Positions 13,090-24,952 of a stretch of DNA of 64,000 bases are shown one piece after another. Every line of letters starts with the position of its first letter. Position 1 is the first letter of the stretch. A program made the translations under genes and the position numbers. The DNA lies in assembly GCF_000004195.4 (NCBI RefSeq), contig NC_030683.2, positions 53,829,358-53,893,357 of the forward strand, given 5' to 3'. The DNA is from Xenopus tropicalis (taxonomy: Eukaryota; Chordata; Amphibia; Anura; Pipidae). The notes beneath the pieces are model-generated. The model saw only the letters and a program-made list of their open reading frames with translations, was not told where the DNA came from and did no database searches.

Positions 13090-13219
13090 AAATTCTCCAT
13101 GAACTCAGAGGAAAGGCTTTCTCCAGAGCTTGCTCATGACTGGATACGGTTCTCTCCTACTCGCTCCCCGCGGCATAGCGATATCTTTGCAGCTTCCATG
13201 TATGGGCCAGGTATGTCAG
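13090..13219 (+). CDS. dlg5: dlg5 exon (window exon 2), linker, with tandem donor sites
   Basis: Encodes KFSMNSEERLSPELAHDW and then RFSPTRSPRHSDIFAASMYG (residues 306-348). The acceptor is gtttttaacacag before 13090, entry phase 0. Two donors lie 9 bp apart: ccag|GTATGT after 13210 and tcag|GTGAGT after 13219. Both leave one base in the split codon, so either keeps the frame. The difference is three residues (Gly-Met-Ser). I list the downstream site because it fits the donor consensus slightly better. The segment is part of the Ser/Arg/Pro-rich linker between PDZ2 and PDZ3. Confidence 0.9.
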
Positions 13220-14308
13220 GTGAGTGCATACATTCCTTACAATTAACCCTTTGTATTAGAAAGGTAAATCGGATAGGAAATAATCCCAATATCACGTATG
13301 CAGTACGGGGAATAATCTACTTCTCTTTTTCTCTAATGCAGTGCTGTCAAACTTTTCCAAGTCTTTTATGTCACAAACTTCTTGTTGAAGAATTCCACAG
13401 AATTCTGATTAGCATCCAGCCATAGTTTCATGGCCCTGTGTAGTGCATGTAAAAGAGAATGAAAGACCCCCACACACAAAATACCATGCAGACAGGATGT
13501 GTCCTATATATTGTTTTGTAGTGACTAACAAGATCACAAAATAAGGATTAGTCCTCCAAAATGTTGGTGCTGCATTCATGTTAACAATAAATGGGGTAAG
13601 CGTTCTCCCTACATGACAGAGTGTGAGCAGCTCCTTAAAGAACACGGAAACCTGTTTTATGAGTAAGGCTTAACTGATAGGCCACAAAGAACCCTTTTGT
13701 AGAATACAGATATTACCAGTCAATTTACTCTCCTTATTAACTTTTTAGCTCTGAAGTGCTCATCGATACATGCACAGTCCAGGCCGGCAAAATTTTTGCA
13801 CATTTCTTGCGTTTTACGACTCTTTTTGAGACGTATGTCACACCATGTAGATATTATTATCCGGACATGCTGTGTCATGACCCACAGGAGGTAAGAATTA
13901 ATTATTTGAGGCAGTAGTTGCCTAAAAAAACTTGCATGATGCTGTGCTGGCTGCTTATGTAAGCACAGGATCATGCATAATGAGCTGATATTGCTCCCCA
14001 CATTATAAAACTAAAGAATACCATTAATTTGTTTGAAAATAACATTTTAAATGGTAGCATTCATTTTTTTCAATGCATACAGTGTAATTTCATACTAAAA
14101 CTGCACCATAATAGGTATGGCAGTATCCCTTTACCAGCAGAGGCAGCAGATCCAGAGGTCCACAGATTCTGGAAAATAAAATGTTCAGTGATGCTACTAA
14201 ATACTCTTAATACAATTTAATAACTATCCAGGTTTCTAGTGAACTCACATTCAACCTTTTAAAATTTTAGGATTTTTTAAAGGTTATTGCTGATATCTGT
14301 TTTTCTAG

Positions 14309-14453
14309 GCACAGTGCCCAGGAGCCTGGCTCCATGTCCTGCCGTGACTGCAGTTTTGAGGAATCCAATCTACACTGCATGGAGTCATCGGGTCCCCAGT
14401 AATAACTGTCCCTCCTCTGCAAATCAAATTTGTCAACAACATCTTCATTCAAG
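14309..14453 (+). CDS. dlg5: dlg5 exon (window exon 3), linker
   Basis: A 145-nt exon found by phase logic. The exon before it ends with one base of a codon and the exon at 22138 needs two, so an exon of length 1 mod 3 is required. The acceptor tctgtttttctag precedes 14309 and the donor caag|GTAGCA follows 14453. The frame reads TVPRSLAPCPAVTAVLRNPI and then YTAWSHRVPSNNCPS. The piece VLRNPIYT is a conserved DLG5 landmark as I know the family. The exon joins the next to give SAQHHGRLSLDL. Residues about 349-397. Confidence 0.88.
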
Positions 14454-14591
14454 GTAGCATTTCAAAGGTTTTTATAAGTGTTCTTTTTAGCTCTGTTCAC
14501 TGTTTATCAGTGTTGGTCAATTAAGTTTTTCTAATAATTTCCATGCATATTTTTCTCTCTGCAATAAATAAAACAGAGTAAAAATTTAAAG

Positions 14592-14841
14592 TAGGGATGC
14601 ACTGAATCCAGAATTTGGTTCGGGATTCGGCCAAGTTTCGACCTTTTCCGGCAGGATCCGGTTTCAGGCGAATCCATGCTCCTGGCTGAACCGAAACCGA
14701 ATCCTTGAAATAACATGACTTTTTATCACGTAAACACAGAAGTTGAAAATTTTTGCCAAACAAAAGCCCAATTTGTGTATGCAAATTTGAATTTGGTTCA
14801 TTATTCGCCCAAATCTGTCAATGGATTCGGGGTTCAGCGGA
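14592..14841. mobile_element. hAT-like MITE copy with target duplication but degenerate right end
   Basis: It begins tagggatgcactgaatcc, as does the copy at 22474. ATTTAAAG occurs directly left (14584-14591) and right (14842-14849), an exact 8-bp direct repeat of the size made by hAT transposases. The right end (ggttcagcgg) is not a clean complement of the left terminus, so the terminal repeat has decayed or partly deleted. Non-coding. Confidence 0.65.
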
Positions 14842-14849
14842 ATTTAAAG

Positions 14850-16211
14850 CAGATCTCCCTCTTGTCTTTTTCTATATCCTGATATTATAGGTAGCTTGTT
14901 TATTTTGAATAGAAGAAGATATATGGAAAGTGAAGGGATAGTGGTGACAAGTCATAATGTAATATTTGTATAGGCACATTATTTAATGGATTAATATGGA
15001 ATATATGAATTTTATACATATGCAATGACTTTGCTTTAGATTTATTTCTGGTCCCTTATTATACATCTCATAGGTAATACATCAGAATTGCATCAACATT
15101 GCTGTATCCGTGCAATATGTGAAATAAAGGTGGTTTTATGAATACTAAATGGGAGTGAAATTCTGATGTATTGAAATTTGAAGCTATGTGGAGGTGAACA
15201 CATGATGCTGCGTGTTTAAAAAGCTTTTCACACGTGTGCTGGAAGTCTGCTATGTTTGAATAGCTAGGATTTGGACCTTTTTTCCATATGTTCCACTCTT
15301 TGAGCTTACTTTGGAGTGGTATCAGAAGATATTGGCCAAAACAAAACATTTAAGAATGTGGCCACATATCAACCCTTCCACCCTCAACCCTCCACTTTTT
15401 CAGTGTTTTCTGGTACTTTGCAAGTGATTACATTTCAGAAGCTTTAGATAATATTTCTGTAAACATTTCCCTGGACTTTTTCTTTCAGTTGAATTATGTC
15501 AGGACCCATTCTGCTGATCCTCACTAGGAAAAGTAAACAACTTGGCAACTCTGCTCCTGTTTAAATTCTGTGCAATTGTTGGCCGGACCCACAGGTAAAC
15601 CTGCGGGTCCTGTGGGTTTTTAGGCGGCCCACACAAAATGTCAGTGCAGTACAATTCCTGATGCTACAATGAGAGTATTCTTGGATAGGAGAAAACATTT
15701 CCCGTTCCTCCATGAAGAATTTTTTCAGTTGTGGGATATTTGAGCAGTTTCTCTTAATGTACAGCATTTTCTTGGTGATTTAACTGTAGGGCCAGTGTCA
15801 CGCTGAAAGGTCCATTTTTATTCAAGCTTTAATATTCTGATAGGTGGTCTCACATTATCCTCAGGCACCCTTAAATACTATAAAGAATTCATAGTGATTT
15901 CAAAAATGGTGAGCTTACCAGGCCCTGATGCAGAAAAGCATTTACAGTTGTATCAGGTTACTCTGGATAAATGCTGTTTTTTGATAAATATTTTCTGGTT
16001 CTATGACTAAATAACCCTTTCTTGCCCATTTTTGCCTCATCTGTCAGAGCACATTGTACCACATGGTCAGTGGCAAACTTTAGTCTTGCCCTAATGATTT
16101 TTTCTGGATAGCAAAGGTTTCCTCTTGGCATATCTACCATGTAAATCTTATTTGTGCAGCCTCTTTTCAATCAATCACACATCAATAAGGCTTATGGGCG
16201 TTAGAGCTAGT
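14850..16211 (+). other. dlg5 intron, no firmly recognised element
   Basis: Intronic sequence. A short GC-rich patch at about 15580-15640 (aaacctgcgggtcctgtggg) looks like a repeat fragment. Open frames here are uncorroborated. Confidence 0.4.
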
Positions 16212-16884
16212 AGGGTTGATTCACTAAAGTGCGATAATGCTTATCACATGCTTTTTTGCGTTAAACTTGACACTAAAAAAACCCGCAAAATTCGCTAAAG
16301 TATTATCACATGTGTTAAGTTGCATATCGCGTGCGTTAAATAGCACGCAACCGAATGCATTAATTTTACCGCATTGCGTTAATTCTCGCACAGAAATAAC
16401 ACTAAAGCATGATTCACAAACACTTAGACGAGCTAAATATCGCATTAGTCTACGCGAAAATTAACACCTACTTGGGGCAGGTGGTAATTATAGAAAAGTA
16501 CAGTTCATGAGCTTTTGGTAACACAATAAGGATTTTGCAGTGTAATTTATTCAAGTCTGTGTTGGCCCTAGAGTGATGCAGCCTCCAGTTTACAGGGAAA
16601 TGGTCATTTTCAAAAAAAGTAGTTTTATGAATGTAATGGTGTGTATGGCTAATATGGTGTGCGCGCGCTAAGTAGCGCACATACGTTAATTATTGCGAAT
16701 TGCATCAAATACCGCACAAAAATAGTCTTCGCGACTTAAATAACACAAACAGCATCGCGTCTAAATTAACGCAAATATCCTTTTAGTGAATCATGCGTTA
16801 AGACTCGAAAAATAATAAAAAAAATTTTTTTTACTGCATGCTATAAATAGCGCTCGTTTTATCGCACTTTAGTGAATCAACCCT
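16212..16884. mobile_element. 673-bp foldback DNA element with near-perfect terminal repeats
   Basis: The left terminus agggttgattcactaaagtg continues gcgata, and the right end is its reverse complement over about 25 bp. AGT immediately abuts both ends. Subterminal sequence is rich in cgcgttaa/gcgataa-type motifs repeated in both orientations (for example 16320-16345 and 16670-16760), while the middle (16470-16660) is unrelated AT-rich DNA. Reading frames inside are products of this repetition. No transposase; superfamily not assigned. Confidence 0.75.
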
Positions 16885-17869
16885 AGTAAGTCTGAAATGC
16901 CTTTCCACTGTCAATAAAAGGAGTTGCTGGTGGAAAGACCTACACATTGCTTCGGCTTTCTGAAGGAAACTTTGTGCAACTTCAGAGAGCCAAATCGAGG
17001 CATAAGCCTTTCAACCGATGACTCCTATTGTTGCCTGTGGAAAGGCATTTTGGAATGGTTAGTCGCCTGTGGTAGCACAGATTTATCGCTCCCGTGGGCC
17101 ATTAGCCTAATGATTACAGCTACCTGTAGGGTTCTTTGAGACTTTTTTTTCCAAATATTGTGTTCTAATCTCAGGCTGAACTTGCTGGGATGGCCTGGCC
17201 AAGTTACCAGTTATTTAAAAATAAATACTCGGGACCTCTAAACTTTCAGATGGATCTTCCGGACAGTGAGATAATATATGTTCACTTGTTTGGCAATATT
17301 TTTAACCAGACTCATAGACATCTATAACCTCTGTCAGACCTGAAAGAGGTCTTAAAATCTAGGCATAGTGATACTGCACACAACAACAAAAGTCTGAGAT
17401 ATAAATAAAACAGGTTCTTCCAAGACCCTCTCTAATGATGTTCTAATCATTTGCAGCAGATCTGGTGCAGCTGATTCTAATTTTGGTGTTGGAGCTTGTA
17501 ATAAATATAGGAGTGTACCTACATTTTTTCCACATGCAAAATTTGCATTTGTGTTTATTTAAATTACACAATGTACTACAAAATGTAAATGCTGCATGAT
17601 ATTTGTTATATCATGTGTACCTATTAATATTGTTAAATAAAATTGGTAAAAAATTGCCATGGGATGTAATTACATTTTTACATGTCTGTATATAAAAAGA
17701 AAATCCATACATTATTTTGTCCTTTTGATTCCCATGATTAAGGTGAAATGTGTACATACTACCCTGCAGAATTCAAACCTCAAATGTATGCCATTTTCAT
17801 TCTATTAATTATTTTGTCCTTTGCTTTGATGTTCGACAACTCTTCTCATTACCCATTATAATGGCGATT
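16885..17869 (+). other. dlg5 intron, no recognised element
   Basis: Intronic AT-rich sequence between the foldback element and the L1-like LINE. Nothing further supported. Confidence 0.4.
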
Positions 17870-20800
17870 ATGGATGCAGAAAAAGCTCTTAATTGGGGTC
17901 TCAATGGGTTTAACAAATGTAACCAAGAAAACAAAGTCGGATACGGCCTCTAAACTTGAGCAATTCGAACGGCACCCCCCTCAAAACGGCGCTGACTCCA
18001 AAAAGGCCCACACTGAGCCGAGCAACTCACCTTCCCCTCCACCGCCTCAGCCAGAGGCCGCTACTCAACTACTCCTGGATGCTATAACTGACTACCGGAC
18101 ATCACTATCCACTAAGCTTGAAGAGGTAAAGACGGATCTACAGAACATGCGTGAGCAGGTCAAGGAAACAGAGAACAGAATATCCACTCTGGAAGAGACC
18201 TGCAACCCACTTCCCTCTGCACTAACCTGCCTTGACACAAAACTCAAATCCTGCATGGACAAACTGGATGACTACGAGAACAGGCAGAGGCGTAACAACA
18301 TAGTTACATAGTTACATAGGGTTGAAAAAAGACCAGTGTCCATCAAGTTCAACCCATCCAAGTAAAACCAGCAAACCTTACCCACACCTACCAATCTATA
18401 CACTCACATACATAAACTATAAATACAACCACTAGTACTAACTGTAGATATTAGTATCACAATAGCCTTGGATATTCTGTCTCGTGGGCCTCCCGGAGAG
18501 AGCAGAGGGTGCAGACTCAGTGGCCTTTGCAGAAGGATGGCTTAAAAACTCCTTTCCATCAGCCCCCCTCTCACAATTCTACGCGGTTGAAAGAGCCCAC
18601 CGAGTGCCTGGTAGGAGCCCCCTTCCGGGTGGTCCCCCCAGACCCTTTCTAATCCGGCTCCTCAACTGTAGAGATCGCGATGCAATACTCCAGGTGGTGC
18701 GTCAAAGCCCAAACGTCATGGTGGATGGGAAGTCAGAACTACAGCGTCAACGAGGAACCTTCACAGCAGTCAAACGACGACTCCGTGAGGCCAACTTGAA
18801 ATATGGCATGCTATATCTAGCCAAACTGAGGGTCCAAGCCGGTGATAGAACCCTCTTCTTCCAGACCCCGCAAGAGGCCAGCGACTGGCTAGACAATCGG
18901 GGGCCCCAGTCACCCAGAGCCAGTCCCAATCGACAAAACTAACAGAACGCAAGGACAACAAACATAACCTGTGACTATGACAGACGAGACTGCCTACTAC
19001 TAATGTATCAGGGCCAAACACCTGAACTCAATACCACTGACATTCCACATATGGTACACATATAACGGGCCTCCTCTGGCTAATACTACTGGGTGAAAGA
19101 GCCCTCCATATCGATACGCCATCACTGCTACCTGATAGCACTTAACACTATGTGCAATGCCAGGCGAACTTCCTCTACACCAAGGCAATACTAGACGATA
19201 CTACTTATATCGAGAGCCATAATAACTCCCACCACATTCTACTATAGGTGGACACATAGGAACTTCACCCTCTGGAGTCATGATCTCCACAATCCTGGGG
19301 TGTCCCCCATCTCCTGCTTGACAAATGTCCGAACATTCCTTTTAAGCCACAGACACCGGAACGCCCTAAAACCAGTGGTGCAAAGGCATACAAGAAATCA
19401 CCCTGAACTTGTGAACATTGGCACAGCTGAACCTGTGCAACTTCTCTAGTTTGTACTAGTACACGTGAGCTATTCGCTCCCCATGAGCATGTCTTACATA
19501 AGTTCGGTTAAGAGATTAATACCTGCCAAGTTACAGGTCGGGTGGGATGGGTCTTTTCGGGGTTGTGTTTCATTATGGTTCTATTTATGTTTGTGGTATG
19601 TCTTGGTTTGCTGGCGTAATATCACATGACACTGGTACATAAAGTACAAGCATTTTGCCCTACTCTCCACTAATATCAATTAATCTCCAAGATGAAGTGC
19701 TCACTTAAGGTACTCTCTTGGAATATTAGGGGTCTAAATTCCAAATTCAAAAGGGCACTGATTTTTGATTATGTCAAAAAATATGCTCCTGATACCTTAC
19801 TACTACAGGAAACCCACCTGGTGGGCCAAAGACTGATGGCACTTAAGAGGCCATGGGTGGCTCATACTTACCATGCCACCTTCTCCTCCCATGCCAGAGG
19901 TGTTTCAATTCTAATTCGCAAGGGTATCCCAATGGAGATACTAGACCTAACAACCGATCACTATGGGCGATAATACTGAATTCATGTGTCCTATTTAATC
20001 AACCCCTTACTTTAGCCAATGTATACATGCCTTCGCCATTTAACCAAGACTTGTTAGATAATATAATGAGTAAATTGATGACCTTCCTGCCAGCCCCCAT
20101 GCTCCTTTTGGGAGACTACAATGCTATCCTAGACCCTGCTTTAGACATATTGACCCCAGGTCCCCAACCTACACTCAAATTTCCGTTATGGGCACAGGCT
20201 ATGAACCTTACCGACCTCTGGCGTTGGAAATATCCAGACCAAAAGGTATTCTCCTGTTTCTCAGCTACACATAACACCCTGTCCCGCATCAACATAGCCT
20301 TTGCCTCCTCTGACCTCCTCCCCAGGGTGACCTCAGTGGAATACTTACCTAGGGCAATCTCAGATCACTCTCCACTTGATACAATAAAATCTCCTACAGG
20401 ACCCAGTAAAATCACTATGGCGACTTAGCCCCCTGTGGCAAACGCATGGAAGTATTAAAGAAGCCAATGATAGTGCCCTTAAAGAATTCTGGGAGTTAAA
20501 CCCTGGAACTGCCCCAACAGATGTAGTATGGGAGGCTGGGAAAGCCACCCTTAGGGATGCTCTCACCTCTGCAATTAAAGGGGTCAGAAAAAAGGCAAAA
20601 GAGGAATTAGAGGAGAGACAAAATAAATGAATGGAAGCAGAGAAAGAATTCACTACCCATACAGGCCCAGACACCCTACGTACTTTTAGGGCTGCACAAA
20701 CCGCACTAGAAGAAACCAGGATTAAACTAACACAGAAAAAGCTGCTTTATGCTACACAGAGAACATTTGATCAGGGGGAAAAAAATGGCAAGATCCTTGC

Positions 20801-21876
20801 TTATCTCTCCAAAGCCCAAGCCCCCTCTAACACCATCAATAAGATCACCTCCATGAATGGGGACATAGTCACTAAAGCAGCTCACATAACCAACATTTTT
20901 GCACAGTACTATCAACAGCTTTACAATACCAAAGCTGACTATACCCCACTGCAATTATCCAACTATCTGGACACTATTCCCATCCCCCGATTATCCCCCC
21001 TTACTTAGGGCCCAACTCAACTGTCCCATCAGTCCTTTAACACTGCCCTTATTGTGGTCATCCCTAAAGAGGGCAAAGACCCACTGGAGTGCGGCTCTTA
21101 TAGACCCATCTCCCTCCTCAACGTGGATGCAAAAATCTTTGCGAAAATCCTATCCAACAGACTTAAACTAGTAATCAAACAACTAATTGAACCCGACCAA
21201 ACAGACTTTATGCCAAACATATCAACTAATATAAGTATTCGCAGACTATTTACCAATATTCATGCCAGCCATACTAATAAAGGTTCACGCATAATAGTCT
21301 CACTTGATGCAACCAAAGCTTTCGACTCTGTCGAATGGCCCTACCTCCTGAAACTTCCCGAGAGGTTTGGCCTCGGCGTACAGTTTATTAAATGGGTGGG
21401 AATGCTGTATGAAGCACCAACAGCAAGAGTCAATGTAAATAGATGATAGTTTTCTCTATCCAAAATGTACACGACAAGGTTGCCCATTGTCACCTCTCCT
21501 ATTTGCTCTAGCAATAGAGCCCCTTGCCATTCTGATCCGACACTCTCCAGCCATAACAGGTCTCAAATTGGGGGCTGTAGAGGAACGTATATCTTTATAT
21601 GCTGATGATGTCTTACTGTATCTGGACTCCCCTGGGGCTTCACTACAGACAGTCTTACGCATAGTGAAACACTTTGGGTACTTCTCCGGTTTGAAAAACA
21701 ATTGGGACAAATCTAGCGTATTCCCCATAGACCCAAATATGGATCCCAGCATGTTCCCTCATACCCCTCTGCAATGGGTTGATTCATTTAAATACCTCGG
21801 CATTCAAGTACAAAGAGAACTGAGCGATTTTATTCCCAATAATTTAGAACCTATTCTTAAAACCATGACTACCTAA
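17870..21876 (+). mobile_element. L1/Tx1-like LINE, sense, broken and lacking its 3' end
   Basis: Two successive coding regions. ORF1 (17874-18942, interrupted by a CR1-like insert) has a coiled-coil stretch and then an RNA-binding region including LDDYENRQRRNN, VERAHRVPGRSP and FLIRLLNCRDRDAI, the L1 ORF1 pattern. ORF2 (19692-21876) starts MKCSLKVLSWNIRGLNSKF, an apurinic endonuclease start, and keeps LLLQETHL, LLLGDYNAIL and AISDHSPL. It then has RT blocks: SYRPISLLNVDAKIFAKIL, SLDATKAFDSVEW and SLYADDVLLYLD (YADD at about 21599). Frameshifts lie near 19970, 20380, 21000 and 21450. Homology stops at about 21876 just after FKYLGIQVQ, so the last third of ORF2 and any 3' tail are absent. Confidence 0.85.
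18300..18480 (-). mobile_element. CR1-like LINE 3' end inserted in the L1-like ORF1
   Basis: The stretch gggttgaaaaaagaccagtg through catcaagttcaacccatcc is the reverse complement of the 3' tail of the CR1-like element ending near 24003, which reads gttgaacttaatggac. It interrupts ORF1 between NRQRRNN and GLPERAEG, which would otherwise be contiguous in L1 ORF1. The left edge has the repeated tagttacatagttacatag typical of the short tandem 3' end of such LINEs. Confidence 0.8.
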
Positions 21877-22137
21877 AGCAATGTACCGTATATATCCTGA
21901 ACAAAACACGCTTATAGAACCAATGTCAATGTTTTATGTTGTTATTTGTTATAAATGCATACACATGCAACACATTTGAAAAAAAATAATGTTATACAGG
22001 CATTTAGACAACACCTTTTCACAAGTTTTATAATGTTTTACTCTGATCTAAAGCGCACATTAAAGAAAATTTTTACGTTATGCTGCTTTTAGGTCTTCTA
22101 AAAGCTATTCAGCTAATTTTAACATCTTTTTCTGCAG

Positions 22138-22259
22138 TGCACAGCATCATGGTCGTCTGAGCTTAGATCTTAGTAATAAGCACCCAAATGAATTCTGTGA
22201 CACTTCACGTTCAAGAGTTCCCCATGGGTCTAACTCTCTACCATCCAGTGCTCGTCTTG
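22138..22259 (+). CDS. dlg5: dlg5 exon (window exon 4), linker
   Basis: A 122-nt exon. The acceptor ctttttctgcag precedes 22138 and the donor cttg|GTGAGT follows 22259. One base completes the Ser codon from the previous exon, then the frame reads AQHHGRLSLDLSNKHP and RVPHGSNSLPSSARL, ending with one base of a Gly codon. GRLSLDLS and HGSNSLPSSARLG are conserved in DLG5 proteins as I know them. Residues about 397-437. A stop appears if it is read in the wrong frame, so only the phase-consistent frame supports it. Confidence 0.92.
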
Positions 22260-22473
22260 GTGAGTAATTTTATAGGGATAGTTTAAAGATGTTCTGTAGG
22301 CAGCCAGTTCCCTCTGGCAACAGGTCCACAGATTTGTCACCACAACTTTTTACAAAAAAAAGGTAATAAGGGATAGGATACATGAATACATTACAAATGA
22401 CAATACTGTTAGTTTGTGCCACATGGTTTTATGCATAACAGATCTTGCCAGAATAATTTAAATGCTTTTTATG

Positions 22474-22745
22474 TAGGGATGCACCAAATCCACTTTTTCG
22501 GATTCAACCGAACCCTCGATTCCTTTATAAATCCTAATTAGCATTTGCTAATTAGTTTTCGGAAGGGTTAAATGTTGCTGCCCGCAAAGTGCGCAGCAGA
22601 AAATTTTCAACTTTCATGTTTATGTGACAAAAAGTCACATGATTTTTTGGATGGCGCTCAGCCAGGACCGTGGATTCTGCCGAATCCAAAAAAGGACGAA
22701 TCTTGGCCTAATCCCCAACTGAATCCTGGATCCGGTGCATCCCTA
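22474..22745. mobile_element. hAT-like MITE, 272 bp, tagggatgcacc termini
   Basis: Left tagggatgcacc and right ggtgcatcccta are exact reverse complements. The flanking 8-mers tttttatg and cttttatg match at 7 of 8, the hAT target size. The interior is filled with gaatcc/ggattc motifs in both orientations. Related to the element at 14592. Confidence 0.8.
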
Positions 22746-22779
22746 CTTTTATGGGGAGGTGAGCAGGAACCGTTACTCT

Positions 22780-24003
22780 GGAAGGGCACTGGATGTCATC
22801 TCCTTGGACTTTGCTAAAACATTTGATACAGTACTGCACAAAAAGTCATGATAAAATTGAGGGATATTGCATAAAGAACTGGCCAAAGGAATAGATTACA
22901 GAGAGTGATAGTAAATGGAACATTTTTTAATTGGACCACTGTTTTTAGTGGAGTACCTCAAGGGTCAGTCCTTGGTCCTTTGCTTTTTAACTTGTTTATT
23001 AATGACCTGGAGATGGGCATTAAATGTGCTGTTTCTATTTTTGCAGATGACACTAATTTGTCAAAACTATATGTTCCACGCAGGACGCTGCCACTTTGCA
23101 GAGCGATTTGACAAAATTGGAAAACTGGGCAGCAAAATGGAAACTGAGGTTCATTGTTGAAAAGTGCAAAGTGCAGTGTTTTGGTAGAAATAATATAAAT
23201 GGGCGTTACACAATAAATGGTAGTGTGTTGTGGGTATCCTTAATTGAGAAGGATCTGTGGATTTTTGTAGATAACAAATTGTCTAATTCCAGGCTGTGTC
23301 ATTCCGTGGCTACTAAAGCAAGTAAAGTGCTGTCATGTATAAAAAAAGGGCATTAACTGAAGGAATGAAAACATAATTTTGCCTCTTTATAGGTCTCTGG
23401 TAAGGCCTCACCTTGAGTATGCAGTGCAGTTTTGGGCTCCAGTACTTAAGAAGGATATTTAAGAGCTGGAGAGAGTGCAAAGACTTGGAAGATTTAAAGT
23501 ATAGGTTAGACTGTCAAGGTTGGGGTAGCTTTCTCTGAGAAAAAAGGCACTTGCAGGGGGACATGGTTACTTTGCACAGGTACATTAGAGGGGATTATAG
23601 ACAGATAGGGGTGTTCTTTTTTCTAAATAAAAAAAATAATGAGTGCACCAGAGGCCAGGTCTTTAGAAAAGAGTAACAGAACTTTCATTTGAAGCAGCGG
23701 AGATGGTTTTTTAAGGTGAGGGCAGTGAGGTTGTGGAATGCCCTTCTGAGTGAGGTGATGGCAGATTCTGTTAATGCCTTTAAGAATGCATTGGATTATT
23801 ACTTAAACAAGCATAATATCAAGGCTATTGTAATACTAAAATATACAGTTAGTATTGATGTTGGTATATATTATATATAATATAGTTTATGTATGTGAAT
23901 ATATAGATAGGCTGGTATGTGTGTGTGTGCTGGGGTTTGCTTGGAAGGGTTGAACTTAATGGACTTTGGTCTTTTTTCAACCCAACCCAACATAACTATG
24001 TAA
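22780..24003 (+). mobile_element. CR1-like LINE remnant, sense orientation
   Basis: Broken frames read VFSGVPQGSVLGPLLFNLFI and SIFADDTNLSK (22940-23065). The FADD motif is the RT catalytic site, and GVPQGSVLGPLLF is a LINE RT hallmark. Next come LTKLENWAAKWKLRFIVEKC (about 23100-23165), [39 protein letters not shown] (about 23385-23445) and RAVRLWNALLSEV (23720). It ends at gacttt...caacccaacc near 24003. Several stops. A small piece of the same family (tgggtatccttaactaagaa) recurs at about 24750-24815. Confidence 0.85.
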
Positions 24004-24952
24004 TATTTGCCCATATAGTATCCAGTAACTCTTTCCCTTAGTGTCTGTAAAATCACAGGCTACAAGATTCCTGAGGTTGCCTAGAATAAAGTACAGAGAT
24101 CATATTATGTTGCCCATATACAGATCCTGGAATGATTAATATGTTTTGTGGTATCCACCAAATGGCATGACTTACTTATCAGCCACGGCTTAGAGTAAGG
24201 TATCAAAGGATGTAACGCCTTTACATATTGCTGGCTGGCTCTAGACCTTAATGAACAAAACTCTATGATGTATGTAGGTTTTCTGTTTTTCTTTCACCAT
24301 CAGGATATCTTTTTGAAAACCTTTGTTAACTGTCATCACACCCCCCCTTTTATATTTCACCAGTGACCTTACATATGGCATTGGAGGTCACCAGCACACA
24401 GGATTTTCAGTCTGTAGTGGCCAGCTGCAATCTAGTGAGATGGCACATTGTTTACTGAGAATAGTCAAGCTACATTTAGGCTACTGTCACATGGGGCTAG
24501 AAACCGCCCCTCCACTCCAATCTGCTTTATGGTGTTTCTGCATTTAGAGACAATGTGTGAGCATGGGTGCAGAGACAGTGAACAGATTTTGGTGTGAAAA
24601 TGCATTTTCAATTAAAGTTGGATCTTCATCAGAGAGACTTAAAAAAGAGATTCTTTAAAACCATAAACCAAGAACAATAAGGTCTTACAAGGGTATGCTA
24701 TGCCTATAATGGAGAGAAGTGGTTAGAAACCTCTGGGAGTTACACACTAAGTGTTGGTGTGTTGTGGGTATCCTTAACTAAGAAGGATCTGGGGATTTTT
24801 GTAGATAACAAGTTGTTAGAAACCTCTGAGGTATTTCAAAAACGTAAAAATAGGGATTACACCTACACTTCAGGATGGCAACAGATTATTGTGCACTTTT
24901 ACAACTGATATTTCATAGGTACCTAGTACAAAAGGTGTCAAGAGCTTATTAA

